The position numbers were made by a program, and so were the translations under genes. Under the pieces are notes generated by a model. It was not told where the DNA came from. It saw only the letters and a program-made list of their open reading frames with translations, and ran no database searches. From contig JAMDDL010000063.1 of NCBI GenBank assembly GCA_023488645.1, positions 1 through 28,132 of the forward strand: a stretch of 28,132 bases of DNA. The letters run 5' to 3'. Each line of letters starts with the position of its first letter. The stretch's first letter is position 1. This DNA comes from Actinomycetota bacterium. Lineage in GTDB: Bacteria > Actinomycetota > Humimicrobiia > Humimicrobiales > Humimicrobiaceae. This document shows positions 9,014 to 17,633 of this stretch, piece by piece.

Positions 9014-9422
9014 AAAATTTTGTTAACATTAGAATTTGCTTTTTATTTGGTTTTATTTTTTGCTTCTTCTTTAATAAATTGTTTCCTTCATAAACTGCAT
9101 TATAAGAAGAAGCCTGTCGAAAAACTATAATTAAAAAATAAATAAAAATTATAATTACTAGCAAGATTATAATAGCTGGAAATAAAAAAATAGCTGACAC
9201 TATTATATTTACAAACATATTTAGAACATTATTTGAGAGGGATTTCCCTATTGTTTTTAAAAAAAGAAATGATAAAAAGAAACTATTGCTAGAAAATAAT
9301 TGTATAAATGAAATAATACTAGGTACACTTAATAAATAACCATATATTTTACATGTCCGCTTGAAATATTTTTTAAAAGTTCCCCAGAAAGAAAAAGTTT
9401 TTGCAGGATATGTTCTTTTCAT
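8988..9422 (-). CDS. Small membrane protein next to a SIR2-like remnant
   Basis: A 144-residue protein with two strongly hydrophobic stretches, roughly residues 27-56 and 67-101 (the second rich in Ile, Leu, Val and Phe). A basic N-terminus precedes them and a very basic tail follows, so it should be an inner-membrane protein with two or three spanning helices. It starts 32 nt after the stop of the SIR2-like remnant on the same strand, so the two probably once formed an operon. I do not recognise a family. Its last codons overlap the opposite-strand gene fragment at 8864-9013, so its 3' end may also be altered. A membrane partner of a SIR2 defence effector is possible but unproven. Confidence 0.5.
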   Translation of the reverse strand: MKRTYPAKTFSFWGTFKKYFKRTCKIYGYLLSVPSIISFIQLFSSNSFFLSFLFLKTIGKSLSNNVLNMFVNIIVSAIFLFPAIIILLVIIIFIYFLIIVFRQASSYNAVYEGNNLLKKKQKIKPNKKQILMLTKFFRSCKRII

Positions 9423-9454
9423 AAAATTATTTACTGTCTCAATTCTAATGATCT

Positions 9455-10140
9455 TTAACTTATTATTTTTTTTAATTCATTCCATCTTATATTAGAAATA
9501 CTATCTTTTATAAAATAAACTGAATTACTTTTATATTTCGAATTTCCTAAAATGCGAGGCATAATTTCTTTATAATCTTTTAAATCTACTACTACAATTT
9601 TTATATCTTTACAGGTTTGATAAAATATTCTTAATCTGTTATTTATACCTACATCTTTAAATCCGTATCCTATAATAAATAAATATTTTACATTCCTAAG
9701 CACATATTGAAACCAAAAAAATAGTTCTGAAAATACTCTATCAACAACATATGAAAATATTTTATTTTCTGTTCCAGTTAACATTTGAGGATTGCCCGTT
9801 GGCCATTGATATTCACCTTCAGGATCCTGACTATGATAAAAGTCTATGTTGCTCCCAATATCTCCAAATAGAATATCATTATTCTCTTTATTAGGTATAA
9901 AATAAAACCAGCTAATACTCCCATGAAGCTTATATAATTTGACCCTATGTTGCTTTGAAAATAAACTTCTATCCCAATATTTGACTCCATTTATCTCTTT
10001 CCCAAATCCATTTGTATAGTCATCATTATCTTTAAAGATTTCTTCAATTACTATACCGTGATTTAAACTAAAAATATGGATATCATCAATATCCTTATCA
10101 TTATAAGCATCTTTAAAAAAGGAAACTTCTTCATAACCCT
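9455..10140 (-). pseudogene. SIR2-like protein lacking its N-terminus (second SIR2 in the window)
   Basis: The minus-strand frame is open from about 10220 to the stop at 9455, but no ATG occurs before 9784, well inside the domain. It keeps the SIR2 core: IHIFSLNHGIVIEE (the SLNYD region, with His in place of Tyr-Asp), VKLYKLHGSISWFY with the catalytic-type His, and LFIIGYGFKDVGINN near the C-terminus. The GAGxS nucleotide-binding start is absent. Upstream of about 10140 the similarity ends and the + strand reads as the tail of a DeoR-type regulator, so the head was cut off at a junction there. It is distinct in sequence from the SIR2 protein at 5443-6738 and is not a recent duplicate. A product from 9784 would have only the C-terminal 109 residues. 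Confidence 0.72.
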
Positions 10141-10150
10141 TAGGCTTAAT

Positions 10151-10243
10151 TTTAAAGATATTGATGTAGTCATTACTGATATAAAACCACCAAATGAGTA
10201 TATTAAATATTTTAAAAAAATTGGGATTGAATTAGTATATTAA
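10151..10243 (+). pseudogene. C-terminal remnant of a DeoR-type regulator
   Basis: The + strand frame reads DIDVVITDIKPPNEYIKYF and then KKIGIELVY before the stop at 10241-10243. This is the pattern of the last strand-helix-strand of DeoR/GlpR effector domains (vDvvITD....eyi..l...GIevi). No start or DNA-binding domain is present upstream; instead the opposite strand carries the SIR2-like remnant. It is a stranded 3' end, about 30 codons, marking a deletion or rearrangement junction at roughly 10140-10150. Confidence 0.5.
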
Positions 10244-10337
10244 TTTTATTAATTAAATAGTTTACCAAAAATTAGCTGAAAGATTTTATCTTTTAAAAAA
10301 CTCCATTGATTATTTAATTTATATATTTGTACATATA

Positions 10338-10374
10338 TGCTAAAGTATAGTTCATGTCTTTAGATACTTTAGCA
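10338..10374. repeat. 11-bp inverted repeat enclosing the transposase start codon
   Basis: TGCTAAAGTAT at 10338-10348 and its exact complement ATACTTTAGCA at 10364-10374 are separated by 15 nt. The transposase ATG (10354-10356) lies in the loop. As RNA this hairpin would hide the start region; as DNA it could be an operator or part of the element terminus. Confidence 0.75.
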
Positions 10375-11682
10375 GTAAGCAAAAACACAAAAGAGTACAG
10401 ATGTCGAAAGCCTCAGTACAGCCCATACTACCGGTGCATTGAAGATAACTACGAAGCATTTGAAAGAATATATGATTCAAAATACCAGGAAAAATATGGA
10501 TTTTTAAGACCTATTGTATCAAAGGTAATTTATCAGTATCTTGACTGCGGTATACTTGCCAACGGATTTGCGCGTGTTAAATGCCGCAACTGTAAGCATG
10601 AGTATCTTTTGGCGTTTAGCTGCAAGAGACGTCATTTCTGTCTCTCATGCCATGCTAAAAGGGTAGTCCAGTTTGGCGAGTTTGCCTGCTCAAACGTATT
10701 AAAAAATGTTCCACACAGACACTTTGTATTTTCAGTTCCTAAGATTATAAGGATATATTTTTTATTTGACAGAACACTTCTTAAAGATCTTGCAAAAATT
10801 GCCTGGGAAGTACTGTCCTGCTATTACAAAAATACAGTAGGCAAAGAAAATACTTTACCTGCAGCAATATGCTCCATACAGACATTTGGGGATATGCTCG
10901 GGTATAATCCACACCTTCATATACTTTGTGCTGATGGGGGCTTTGGCGACAGTGGCATCTTTTATGCAGCTGCATCAGATCTTGACGGCCCTAGCCTTGA
11001 ACCGCTATTTAGGCACAAAATCCTGTCCATGCTAAAAAGAAGGGGACTTACTGGCGATCGTGTAATAGAGCTTATATCTAACTGGCGCCATTCCGGATTT
11101 AATGTGTACTCAAGTGACAGGATTTATCCAGGGGATGGCCAGTCCATGGAAAATATTGCAAGGTATATCATAAGGGCATCATTTTCAACTGAGAGGCTAA
11201 ATTATATGGCAAGTGAGTCCAGGGTAATATATAAATCCAAGACTGGAAATGATACTAAAGAATTTGATGCTCTAGATTTTATTGCAAGCATTACAAGCCA
11301 TATTCCCAACAGAAACGAACAGACCGTAAGATATCTCGGCTATTACAGCAATGTAAGTCGGGGGAAAAGAAAGAAACAGGGTGCTTGTGAATCTGACTGT
11401 GTCATAGAAGATGACGGGTGTGTAAAAGGCGCCAATAAATCCCGGGCAAGGCTTATAAAAAAAATCTATGAGGTCGATCCGCTTACTTGTCCTAAATGCA
11501 AAGGGCAAATGCGCATTATTGCATTTATTGAAGATTATAAGGTAATAAGAAAAATACCTGACTGGCTGGGCATAGATGAGTTTAGAAGGGACAGACCCCC
11601 GCCAGAAAGATTGCAAGCTGCAGATTTGTTTGATGACTTTTCACAAAATGATTATACAGACTGTGATTATAGAGATTATTAA
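10354..11682 (+). mobile_element. IS91-family transposase (HUH rolling-circle type)
   Basis: A 442-residue transposase. The N-terminal zinc-binding domain has CRNCKHEYLLAFSCKRR followed by HFCLSCHAKR (about residues 77-103). The HUH motif is HLH at 187-189 within NPHLHILCADGGF. The putative nucleophile Tyr271 lies in IARYIIRASF, the position where this family carries its catalytic tyrosine. A second CxxC (LTCPKCKGQM) near residues 375-384 is also typical. Full length and intact, so possibly active. IS91-like elements have no terminal inverted repeats and make no target duplication, so I could not define the ends. Base composition is higher in GC than the flanks. It lies between gene relics on both sides and may have helped create them. 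Confidence 0.85.
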
Positions 11683-11821
11683 AGTAGGGGAGTTATTCCT
11701 TCCAATATAATATCCATGCCCAAAACAGCTTTACATACTTGCAGATTTACATAAATTACATTTACTAAAAGTCAGTTCTTGCCTGATTTTATCCCTGGCA
11801 CTTTCTTTTTTTATAAAAAAT

Positions 11822-12067
11822 CAATCTTTTGGCCAAACAATCATTAAATGGGACAGAAATCCCGGCAATAATTGTATTTTATATATGGGGGATCCAGAAG
11901 TGAATTCTTATAAATTCTTATAAATTGAATTTAAAGGAAAAGTATTGCTGATAGAAATTTGTGATACTCTTTTGGGCTATTGAGATGAAAGGCATATTAC
12001 AGGAAAGCTCAAATGACAGTTAATTATTCATCCTGAAAGTTCTTATATGGATATGGGTAATGCATAA
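11822..12067 (+). pseudogene. Decayed coding frame of unknown family
   Basis: One + strand frame reads protein-like through three in-frame stops: MGDPEVNSYKFL, stop, IEFKGKVLLIEICDTLLGY, stop, DERHITGKLK, stop, QLIIHPESSYMDMGNA, then the end at 12065-12067. The first stop lies in a tandem duplication of TTCTTATAAA (within about 11904-11926), which could have created it. The phrases look like a beta-rich domain ending in HPExSYMDMGNA, but I cannot name the family. The 139 nt between the transposase stop and this frame show no gene and may contain the IS91 end. Confidence 0.4.
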
Positions 12068-12085
12068 GCTTCAGCGGAGAGAATG

Positions 12086-13378
12086 TCACAGACAAAAAGC
12101 TGCATATAACGGGACGCTTTTGATCCCGTTATCAAATCCAAAGTTTTTAGCGGATAGACGAATAGCGAAACTCGGCTTATATCGGCTGATATAGACTGTC
12201 AGGCTTCTTGAACGGGTATGCGTTCCCGATTTTACTTCAATGGGAATTATGTCCATATCCTGCTGAACAACAAAGTCAACCTCGGCCCGGTTTTTGGACT
12301 CCCAGTAATATAAAGCGTATCCGTTTGTTTTCAGCGCCTGTGCCACATAGTTTTCGGCGATAGAACCTACAAACAGGGTTTCGTTTATATCAGACAGGAT
12401 ACTGTACGGCGATATGCGAGATTTAAGCGTCAGCAAGCCAACATCGCCCATGTACAGCTTGAAGCTGGAAAGATCCTGATATACAGCAGGTGGCATCATG
12501 CCGTGTTCTATCTTGTGGCACTTCATTACAACACCAGCGGCGGTCAGCCAATCTATGGATGTACCGAACATGGTGGCAGAACCCCCGGCTTGTACCACCT
12601 TGTATTGAAACTTACGGTTATCTTTCGCTAACTGAGCTGGTATACTGTTAAAGCAAGCCATAATGCGCGTGGTTTCACCAGGAGTTGCATATTTAGACAT
12701 ATCAGCTATGTAGCTGTTTTGAATGATGTTTTGTATATTAATCGCATCCATTAAACGCCGTTCCTTTAAATAGGCATTAACAGCGCCGGGCATACCTCCG
12801 ATGATGAGGTAATTCTTGTATTGCTCCAGTGCCAGACTATGCAATGCTTCAGGAAGAGGTGTATTGGTATCATATGATGTTCTGATTTCTGCCGCCAGTT
12901 TTTCAAAACCATTTGCCCACAAAAACTCCTCAAAATCAAGCGGATACAAGGTCAGCATTTCAACCTTACCGACAGGAAACGAATACTTTTCCCGATTGAC
13001 AGCTACACCGAGCAAACTTCCAGCAGCAATAATCATATATTCTGGTGCTTGTTCACAAAAGTATTTAAGGCTAGTCAGCGCTTTCTCACATGCTTGTATT
13101 TCATCGAAAATAATTAGCGTCCGTTCAGGATATATACGCTTGCGATAATATGTTTCAAGTGCATTGAGCAGAAATTGCGGGTTAATATTTTCAGCGAAAC
13201 TGTATGCAATCTTACTGTCAGTCTCAAAATTCACATAAACAGCATCTTCAAAATTTTCTTTACCGAACGTATCCAAAAGCCAAGTTTTTCCTACTTGGCG
13301 AGCGCCATAAACAATGAGCGGCATATGATCGGCTTTTTTTTTCCATTCGATCAACTTAAGCATCAATTTTCGCTGCAT
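12086..13378 (-). CDS. AAA_14/DUF4143 ATPase with C-terminal PD-(D/E)XK-like domain
   Basis: A complete 430-residue P-loop ATPase of the AAA_14 plus DUF4143 family. Walker A is GARQVGKT at residues 25-32, Walker B is LIIFDEIQ near 88-95, and a sensor-like IIAAGSLLG follows. The C-terminal DUF4143 part has the nuclease-fold motif AEVDFVVQQ...IPIEVKSG (D and ExK residues present). The family is common and often mobile, and its function is poorly known; a role in DNA processing or toxin-like activity is only suggested. Codon use and GC content are clearly higher than in nearby genes, for example many GCC, GCG, CGC and GGC codons, which points to horizontal transfer. A ribosome site (GGAGGTAC) lies just before the start on the minus strand. 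It stands alone with no partner. Confidence 0.85.
   Translation of the reverse strand: MQRKLMLKLIEWKKKADHMPLIVYGARQVGKTWLLDTFGKENFEDAVYVNFETDSKIAYSFAENINPQFLLNALETYYRKRIYPERTLIIFDEIQACEKALTSLKYFCEQAPEYMIIAAGSLLGVAVNREKYSFPVGKVEMLTLYPLDFEEFLWANGFEKLAAEIRTSYDTNTPLPEALHSLALEQYKNYLIIGGMPGAVNAYLKERRLMDAINIQNIIQNSYIADMSKYATPGETTRIMACFNSIPAQLAKDNRKFQYKVVQAGGSATMFGTSIDWLTAAGVVMKCHKIEHGMMPPAVYQDLSSFKLYMGDVGLLTLKSRISPYSILSDINETLFVGSIAENYVAQALKTNGYALYYWESKNRAEVDFVVQQDMDIIPIEVKSGTHTRSRSLTVYISRYKPSFAIRLSAKNFGFDNGIKSVPLYAAFCL
12106..12132 (-). repeat. 9-bp inverted repeat inside the end of the ATPase gene
   Basis: ATAACGGGA and TCCCGTTAT flank a 9-nt loop within the last codons of the ATPase gene. No T-run follows on the minus strand, so it is at best an unusual terminator-like hairpin and may be chance. 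Confidence 0.4.
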
Positions 13379-13640
13379 ACCTGTACCTCCTTACAGACAT
13401 TATAATACAAGGCACATAATTAAGTCAAGATTTATATGAATTTAACTTATATTTCTGCACTTAAAGTTTTAAAATCTGAAGGTTATCCAGAGGTCTGACA
13501 AGAGTAAAAAATATAAAAAAAGTGATTTCTCCCACGAAAGATTTTTTATCCTTTTAATATAGTTACGGGTATGAATAAGACTGATTTGGTTTTCTGAAGC
13601 AAAAGTTGGATTTACATAATTTAGTTTCTTTCAAAACTAC
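13379..13640. other. Intergenic region without a recognised gene
   Basis: These 262 nt contain the upstream region of the minus-strand ATPase gene and AT-rich sequence. No complete gene, RNA gene or clear terminator was recognised. Confidence 0.5.
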
Positions 13641-13649
13641 ATTTTTTTA

Positions 13650-13784
13650 ATATCCGGTTTTCCCCGGGTAACTATAAAAGCGCAGCAGCGAGCAGAATAT
13701 TTCAGTGCACTAAACAAAGGGACAGTATATGAAAATATTATGCCATTTGGAGAATTTATTGTGAAGATGATGAAAACTTCTTAA
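13650..13784 (+). pseudogene. C-terminal remnant of a Fic-family protein
   Basis: A + strand frame reads SGFPRVTIKAQQRAEYFSAL, then NKGTVYENIMPFGEFIV, and stops at 13782-13784. This matches the last helices of Fic-domain proteins (G[YF]PxxxI...R..Y..AL......PF..FI). The frame is closed by a stop at 13617-13619 and the HPFxxGNGR catalytic motif is absent, so only the tail survives. It overlaps the 3' end of moeA tail-to-tail by 29 nt. Identification is by pattern only. Confidence 0.45.
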
Positions 13785-14988
13785 TCAAATATATCTGCAG
13801 AATATCACCAGTCTTAATATCTGCCTTATCTTCAGGAAAAACTGCAATACCATCTGCTTCAGACATGGAAGTCAGAATTCCTGAACCTTGCATCCCTGTT
13901 GATTTAAAAAAATACCTGTCATCCTTTTTTTCAATTATAACTCTTGTAAAATCAGTTCTTCCTTCTTTATGTTCAAAATTATGAGAAGCTTTTGCATAAA
14001 TACTGTTTCTGAAAAGCATGTTTTGGCCCATCATTTTTCTTATCAGGGGTCTGACATACATTTCAAAGCAAACCATAACAGAGACAGGATTGCCGGGAAG
14101 TCCGAAAATAAACTTGTCTTTATAAGTTAAAAAAGCAAGCGGTTTGCCTGGTTTCTGATTAACTCCCCAGAATATAAGCTGCGCCCCGATACTGCCAAGA
14201 ACTTCTTTAACAAAATCATATTCTCCAACCGAAACACCACCAGTTAAAAGCAGGATATCGCATTCATCCAAAGCCTGAATAATCTTTTTCTTAAGTATTT
14301 CCCTGTCATCTTTTACAATTCCGTATTTCCTGTAAAGGGCTCCGACTTCTTTTATCTGTGCAGCAAGAGAATAACTGTTACTATCCCTTACTTTACCTTG
14401 GGAAAGTTTGCGGTTTATCTCAAGTAATTCATTTCCGGTAGTTATTATTCCTATAAGCGGCGGATAAAAAACAAGTACTTTGCTTTTGCCGATGGATGCC
14501 ATCACTCCAATATCTCCCGGATATATAAGCCTGTTTTTTTTAAGTACCTTATCGCCCTTTTTTATATCTTCTCCTTTGTATCTTATATTTTCTCCAATAG
14601 CACATTCTTTAAATATTAAAATCTTACGCCCTTCTTTTTGAGTATTCTCCTTCATTACTACACAATTGCACCCCTGCGGCAATGGAGCTCCTGTCATGAT
14701 TGGCATTGCAAAACCTGGCTTAAGATTTTCTATCGGCACTTTTCCTGCTGAAAGCTCTTCTTCTGACAAATTTAATTCAACAGGATGATCCTTATCCGCA
14801 CCCGATGTGTCTTGTGCCTTTACCGCATACCCGTCCATTGCTGAATTATCATAGGCAGGTATATTATCTTCTGAAATAATGTCTTCAGCCAGAATCAGCC
14901 CGAGGCTATCAGAAACAGGAACTTTTTTAATATTGATATTTAATGCTAAATTTAATATCTTTTCCTGCGCTTCTTTTACTGAAAGCAT
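13756..14988 (-). CDS. moeA: Molybdopterin molybdotransferase MoeA
   Basis: MoeA inserts molybdate into adenylated molybdopterin, giving the molybdenum cofactor. Clear family motifs are present: PAYDNSAMDGYAV near the N-terminus, GKVRDSNSYSLAAQI, the LLTGGVSVGEYDFVKEVL segment of the MoaB-like catalytic domain, and FGLPGNPVSVMVCFE, with a beta-rich C-terminal domain. I place the start at 14988 because AAAGGTG lies just upstream of that ATG and the protein then begins MLSVKEAQ, as MoeA proteins do; the in-frame ATG at 15030 would add 14 residues. This gives 410 residues, the normal length. It is divergent from the formate dehydrogenase operon, whose enzyme needs this cofactor. Confidence 0.95.
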   Translation of the reverse strand: MLSVKEAQEKILNLALNINIKKVPVSDSLGLILAEDIISEDNIPAYDNSAMDGYAVKAQDTSGADKDHPVELNLSEEELSAGKVPIENLKPGFAMPIMTGAPLPQGCNCVVMKENTQKEGRKILIFKECAIGENIRYKGEDIKKGDKVLKKNRLIYPGDIGVMASIGKSKVLVFYPPLIGIITTGNELLEINRKLSQGKVRDSNSYSLAAQIKEVGALYRKYGIVKDDREILKKKIIQALDECDILLLTGGVSVGEYDFVKEVLGSIGAQLIFWGVNQKPGKPLAFLTYKDKFIFGLPGNPVSVMVCFEMYVRPLIRKMMGQNMLFRNSIYAKASHNFEHKEGRTDFTRVIIEKKDDRYFFKSTGMQGSGILTSMSEADGIAVFPEDKADIKTGDILQIYLIKKFSSSSQ

Positions 14989-15596
14989 TTTTATCACCTT
15001 TAAAACAAGTTTTTTATTTACATTTAACAAACCAGAATTATAATTTTTTTAATTCTTTCTTTTATTATAATTTCTGTTTCCGGTTTATCACCCGTGGACA
15101 TTTATATTCCCGCATAAAATAATTAAAAAAACTATTTTTTCATCTTATATTTTTCTTTAAATATATTTAAGTATTGTACTTTATTTTTAAAAATTTTTAA
15201 AAGAATCATCAACCATTCATTATCAGAATCAGGAAAATCACATTTATCCAATTAATCAAGAGCAGAGAATTTGTAGAAAATTTTGTTAGACAGGAGGTAA
15301 AAGTTTATTCTCTGATAATTATTCTGATTTTTCTGTTATTTTTTATTTTTATATCTTATATTTATATTTAAGTCACAGATAAATTTTAATTGAATTTGAA
15401 ATTATTCCAAAAAATATTAAAATTTAGAACATTAAAATAAGAGAAGATTAAAAACAAGCGGGAAAAATAGCAGATTTGAGGTACTGGTAATTTTATTTAA
15501 TATAAGATTACAAGTGTGAAAAATTTTTTATAAGTAAGTTATTTAATAAGAATTTTCATAAATAAAAATTGAAATAGACAAAAATTAATTCAGAAC
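14989..15596. other. Divergent intergenic region between moeA and fdhA with nested inverted repeats
   Basis: About 600 nt of very AT-rich DNA. No protein gene was found. Two nested complementary pairs occur: ATTATCAG (15219-15226) with CTGATAAT (15312-15319), and CAGAGAA (15263-15269) with TTCTCTG (15308-15314). An unused AGGAGGT lies between them at about 15292. These could form a structured leader or be operator DNA. No ribosome site precedes the fdhA ATG. I could not match it to a known riboswitch. Confidence 0.45.
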
Positions 15597-17633
15597 ATGT
15601 CAAGGGTATTAACCACATGTATATATTGCGGTTGCGGATGCGGATTATATCTGGTTTCCGATGGAAAAAAATTAACAGGAGCTTATCCCAGCCGGAATCA
15701 TCCAGTTTCAAGAGGCGCACTCTGCGTGAAAGGCTGGAATTCTTATGAGTTTTCCAATGATTTAAATCGGCTAACCTCTCCTTTAATAAAAAAGGATGGA
15801 AAATTTATTTTGGCAAGCTGGGATGAAGCATTAGAGCTGGTCGTAAAAAAATTTAAGCATTATAAAGATACATTTGGCTCGGACAGTCTGGCATTCCTGA
15901 GTTCAGCAAAAACTACTAATGAAGAGAATTTTTTGATGATGAAACTTGCCAGAGCTGTATTTAAAACTAACAACATTGATCATTGTGCAAGACTTTGTCA
16001 TGCTTCTACAATAGCAGGTTTGTCTTTAGCTTTTGGTAGCGGCGCTATGACAAATTCTATAAATGAATTCGAGGATGCGGAAGTTATCCTGGTTACAGGT
16101 TCAGATACTACAGCCCAGCATCCATTAATAGGTTCCCGAATAATTAATGCTGTAAAAGATAAGGGAGCGAAATTAATCGTTATTGACCCGAGAAGGATAC
16201 AGTTGGCAGATATGGCAGCCATTTATGCCCAACCGAGGTGTGGAACTGATGTAGCCTGGATTAATGGTTTAATTTATGTGATTATTGAAGAAAATTTATA
16301 TGACAGGAAATTTATTGAAGAAAGGACAGAGGGTTTTTCAGAACTTAAAAAAGTAGTTGAAGATTACACGCCGGAATTTGTTGAAAAAATAACTGCAATA
16401 CCAAAAGAAAAAATTATTGAAGCAGCACGTCTTTATGCCAAAGCACGCAAAAGTATGATTGTTTATTCCATGGGTATTACCCAGCACACAACAGGAGTAG
16501 ATAATGTTGCATCCCTCGCGAATTTAGCAATGGTTACAGGACATATAGGATTTGAATCTACCGGGGTTAATCCTTTAAGAGGACAAAATAATGTTCAGGG
16601 TTCATGTGATGCCGGGGCATTACCGGATGTATATTCAGGATATCAGAAAGTAACAGATGAAAATGTAAAAATGAAGTTTGAACAGGCATGGAATGTTGAA
16701 GATTTGCCGTCAAAAATCGGACTTACAGTTACTGAGATTATAAGTGCAGCAGGAGACGGCAAGATTAAAGGTCTTTATATAATGGGAGAGAATCCTGTTA
16801 TAAGTGACCCGGACTCCAATCATGTCAGAAAGTGTTTAAGTAAAGTTGAATTTCTTGTTGTTCAGGATATATTTTTAACTGATACTGCAGAATACGCAGA
16901 TGTTATTCTGCCAGGTGCAGGCTTTGCTGAAAAAGACGGGACTTTTACAAATACTGAAAGAAGAGTGGAAAGAATCAGAAAGGTTATCAGTCCGCCTGGA
17001 CAGGCTAAAGCAGACTGGGAGATACTTTGTGAAATCGCCGGGAGGACGGGATATAAAGGCATGGATTATAAACATCCTTCCGAAATCATGGATGAGATGG
17101 CAAGCCTGACTCCTGTTTATGGTGGTATAAATTATGATAAACTTGAGCCATACGGCATACAATGGCCTTGTCCGACAAAAGATCATCCCGGCACGCCCAT
17201 ACTTCATAAGGAGAAATTCACTAAAGGTAAAGGGACATTTACGCCAAGGACATATATACAGCCAGCTGAATCAACTGATGATGAATATAACTTTGTATTA
17301 ACTACTGGCAGAATATACTGGCATTGGCATACGAGAACAATGACTAACAGGACATCGACACTTGAGCGTGAATCGCCGGAACCGTATGTTGAGATGAATT
17401 ATGAGGATGCACAGAATTTGCAGATAAGAGATGATCAATTAATAAAGGTATCTTCACGCAGGGGGTCAATTATACTTAAGGTGAAAGCTGGCAATATTGT
17501 ACCAAAAGGAACTTTGTTTATTCCTTTTCATTATAGGGAAGCAGCTGCAAATATTCTTACTATCCTTGCGGTAGATCCTGTAGCCAAAATCCCTGAATAT
17601 AAGGTATGCGCGGTAAAGGTGGAAAGAATATGA
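15597..17633 (+). CDS. fdhA: Formate dehydrogenase catalytic subunit, cysteine form, cytosolic
   Basis: A 678-residue molybdopterin oxidoreductase of the formate dehydrogenase type, oxidising formate to CO2 at a bis-MGD centre. The N-terminal [4Fe-4S] ligands are Cys8, Cys11, Cys15 and Cys43, with the conserved Lys45 after the last. The metal ligand position is Cys134 in ARLCHAS, followed by the catalytic His135, so this is the Cys form with no selenocysteine. The Arg of NPLRGQNNVQGSCDAGALP, which binds formate in this family, is present. A C-terminal MGD-binding domain begins near residue 560. There is no twin-arginine signal, so it acts in the cytoplasm. Its stop overlaps the next gene's start (ATGA). 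No ribosome site is visible before the ATG. Other dehydrogenases of this superfamily are possible, but the neighbours favour formate. Confidence 0.9.
   Translation: MSRVLTTCIYCGCGCGLYLVSDGKKLTGAYPSRNHPVSRGALCVKGWNSYEFSNDLNRLTSPLIKKDGKFILASWDEALELVVKKFKHYKDTFGSDSLAFLSSAKTTNEENFLMMKLARAVFKTNNIDHCARLCHASTIAGLSLAFGSGAMTNSINEFEDAEVILVTGSDTTAQHPLIGSRIINAVKDKGAKLIVIDPRRIQLADMAAIYAQPRCGTDVAWINGLIYVIIEENLYDRKFIEERTEGFSELKKVVEDYTPEFVEKITAIPKEKIIEAARLYAKARKSMIVYSMGITQHTTGVDNVASLANLAMVTGHIGFESTGVNPLRGQNNVQGSCDAGALPDVYSGYQKVTDENVKMKFEQAWNVEDLPSKIGLTVTEIISAAGDGKIKGLYIMGENPVISDPDSNHVRKCLSKVEFLVVQDIFLTDTAEYADVILPGAGFAEKDGTFTNTERRVERIRKVISPPGQAKADWEILCEIAGRTGYKGMDYKHPSEIMDEMASLTPVYGGINYDKLEPYGIQWPCPTKDHPGTPILHKEKFTKGKGTFTPRTYIQPAESTDDEYNFVLTTGRIYWHWHTRTMTNRTSTLERESPEPYVEMNYEDAQNLQIRDDQLIKVSSRRGSIILKVKAGNIVPKGTLFIPFHYREAAANILTILAVDPVAKIPEYKVCAVKVERI

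Noticed and set aside
12816..13405. Plus-strand frames opposite the AAA ATPase gene
   Set aside because: They mirror the higher-GC codon pattern of the real gene and show no independent motifs.
15990..16000. Selenocysteine codon in fdhA
   Set aside because: The metal-ligand codon is TGT (Cys134), with no in-frame TGA.
16862..17207. Several 60-110-codon frames overlapping fdhA
   Set aside because: They are shadow frames of a well-conserved gene with no ribosome sites or recognisable products.
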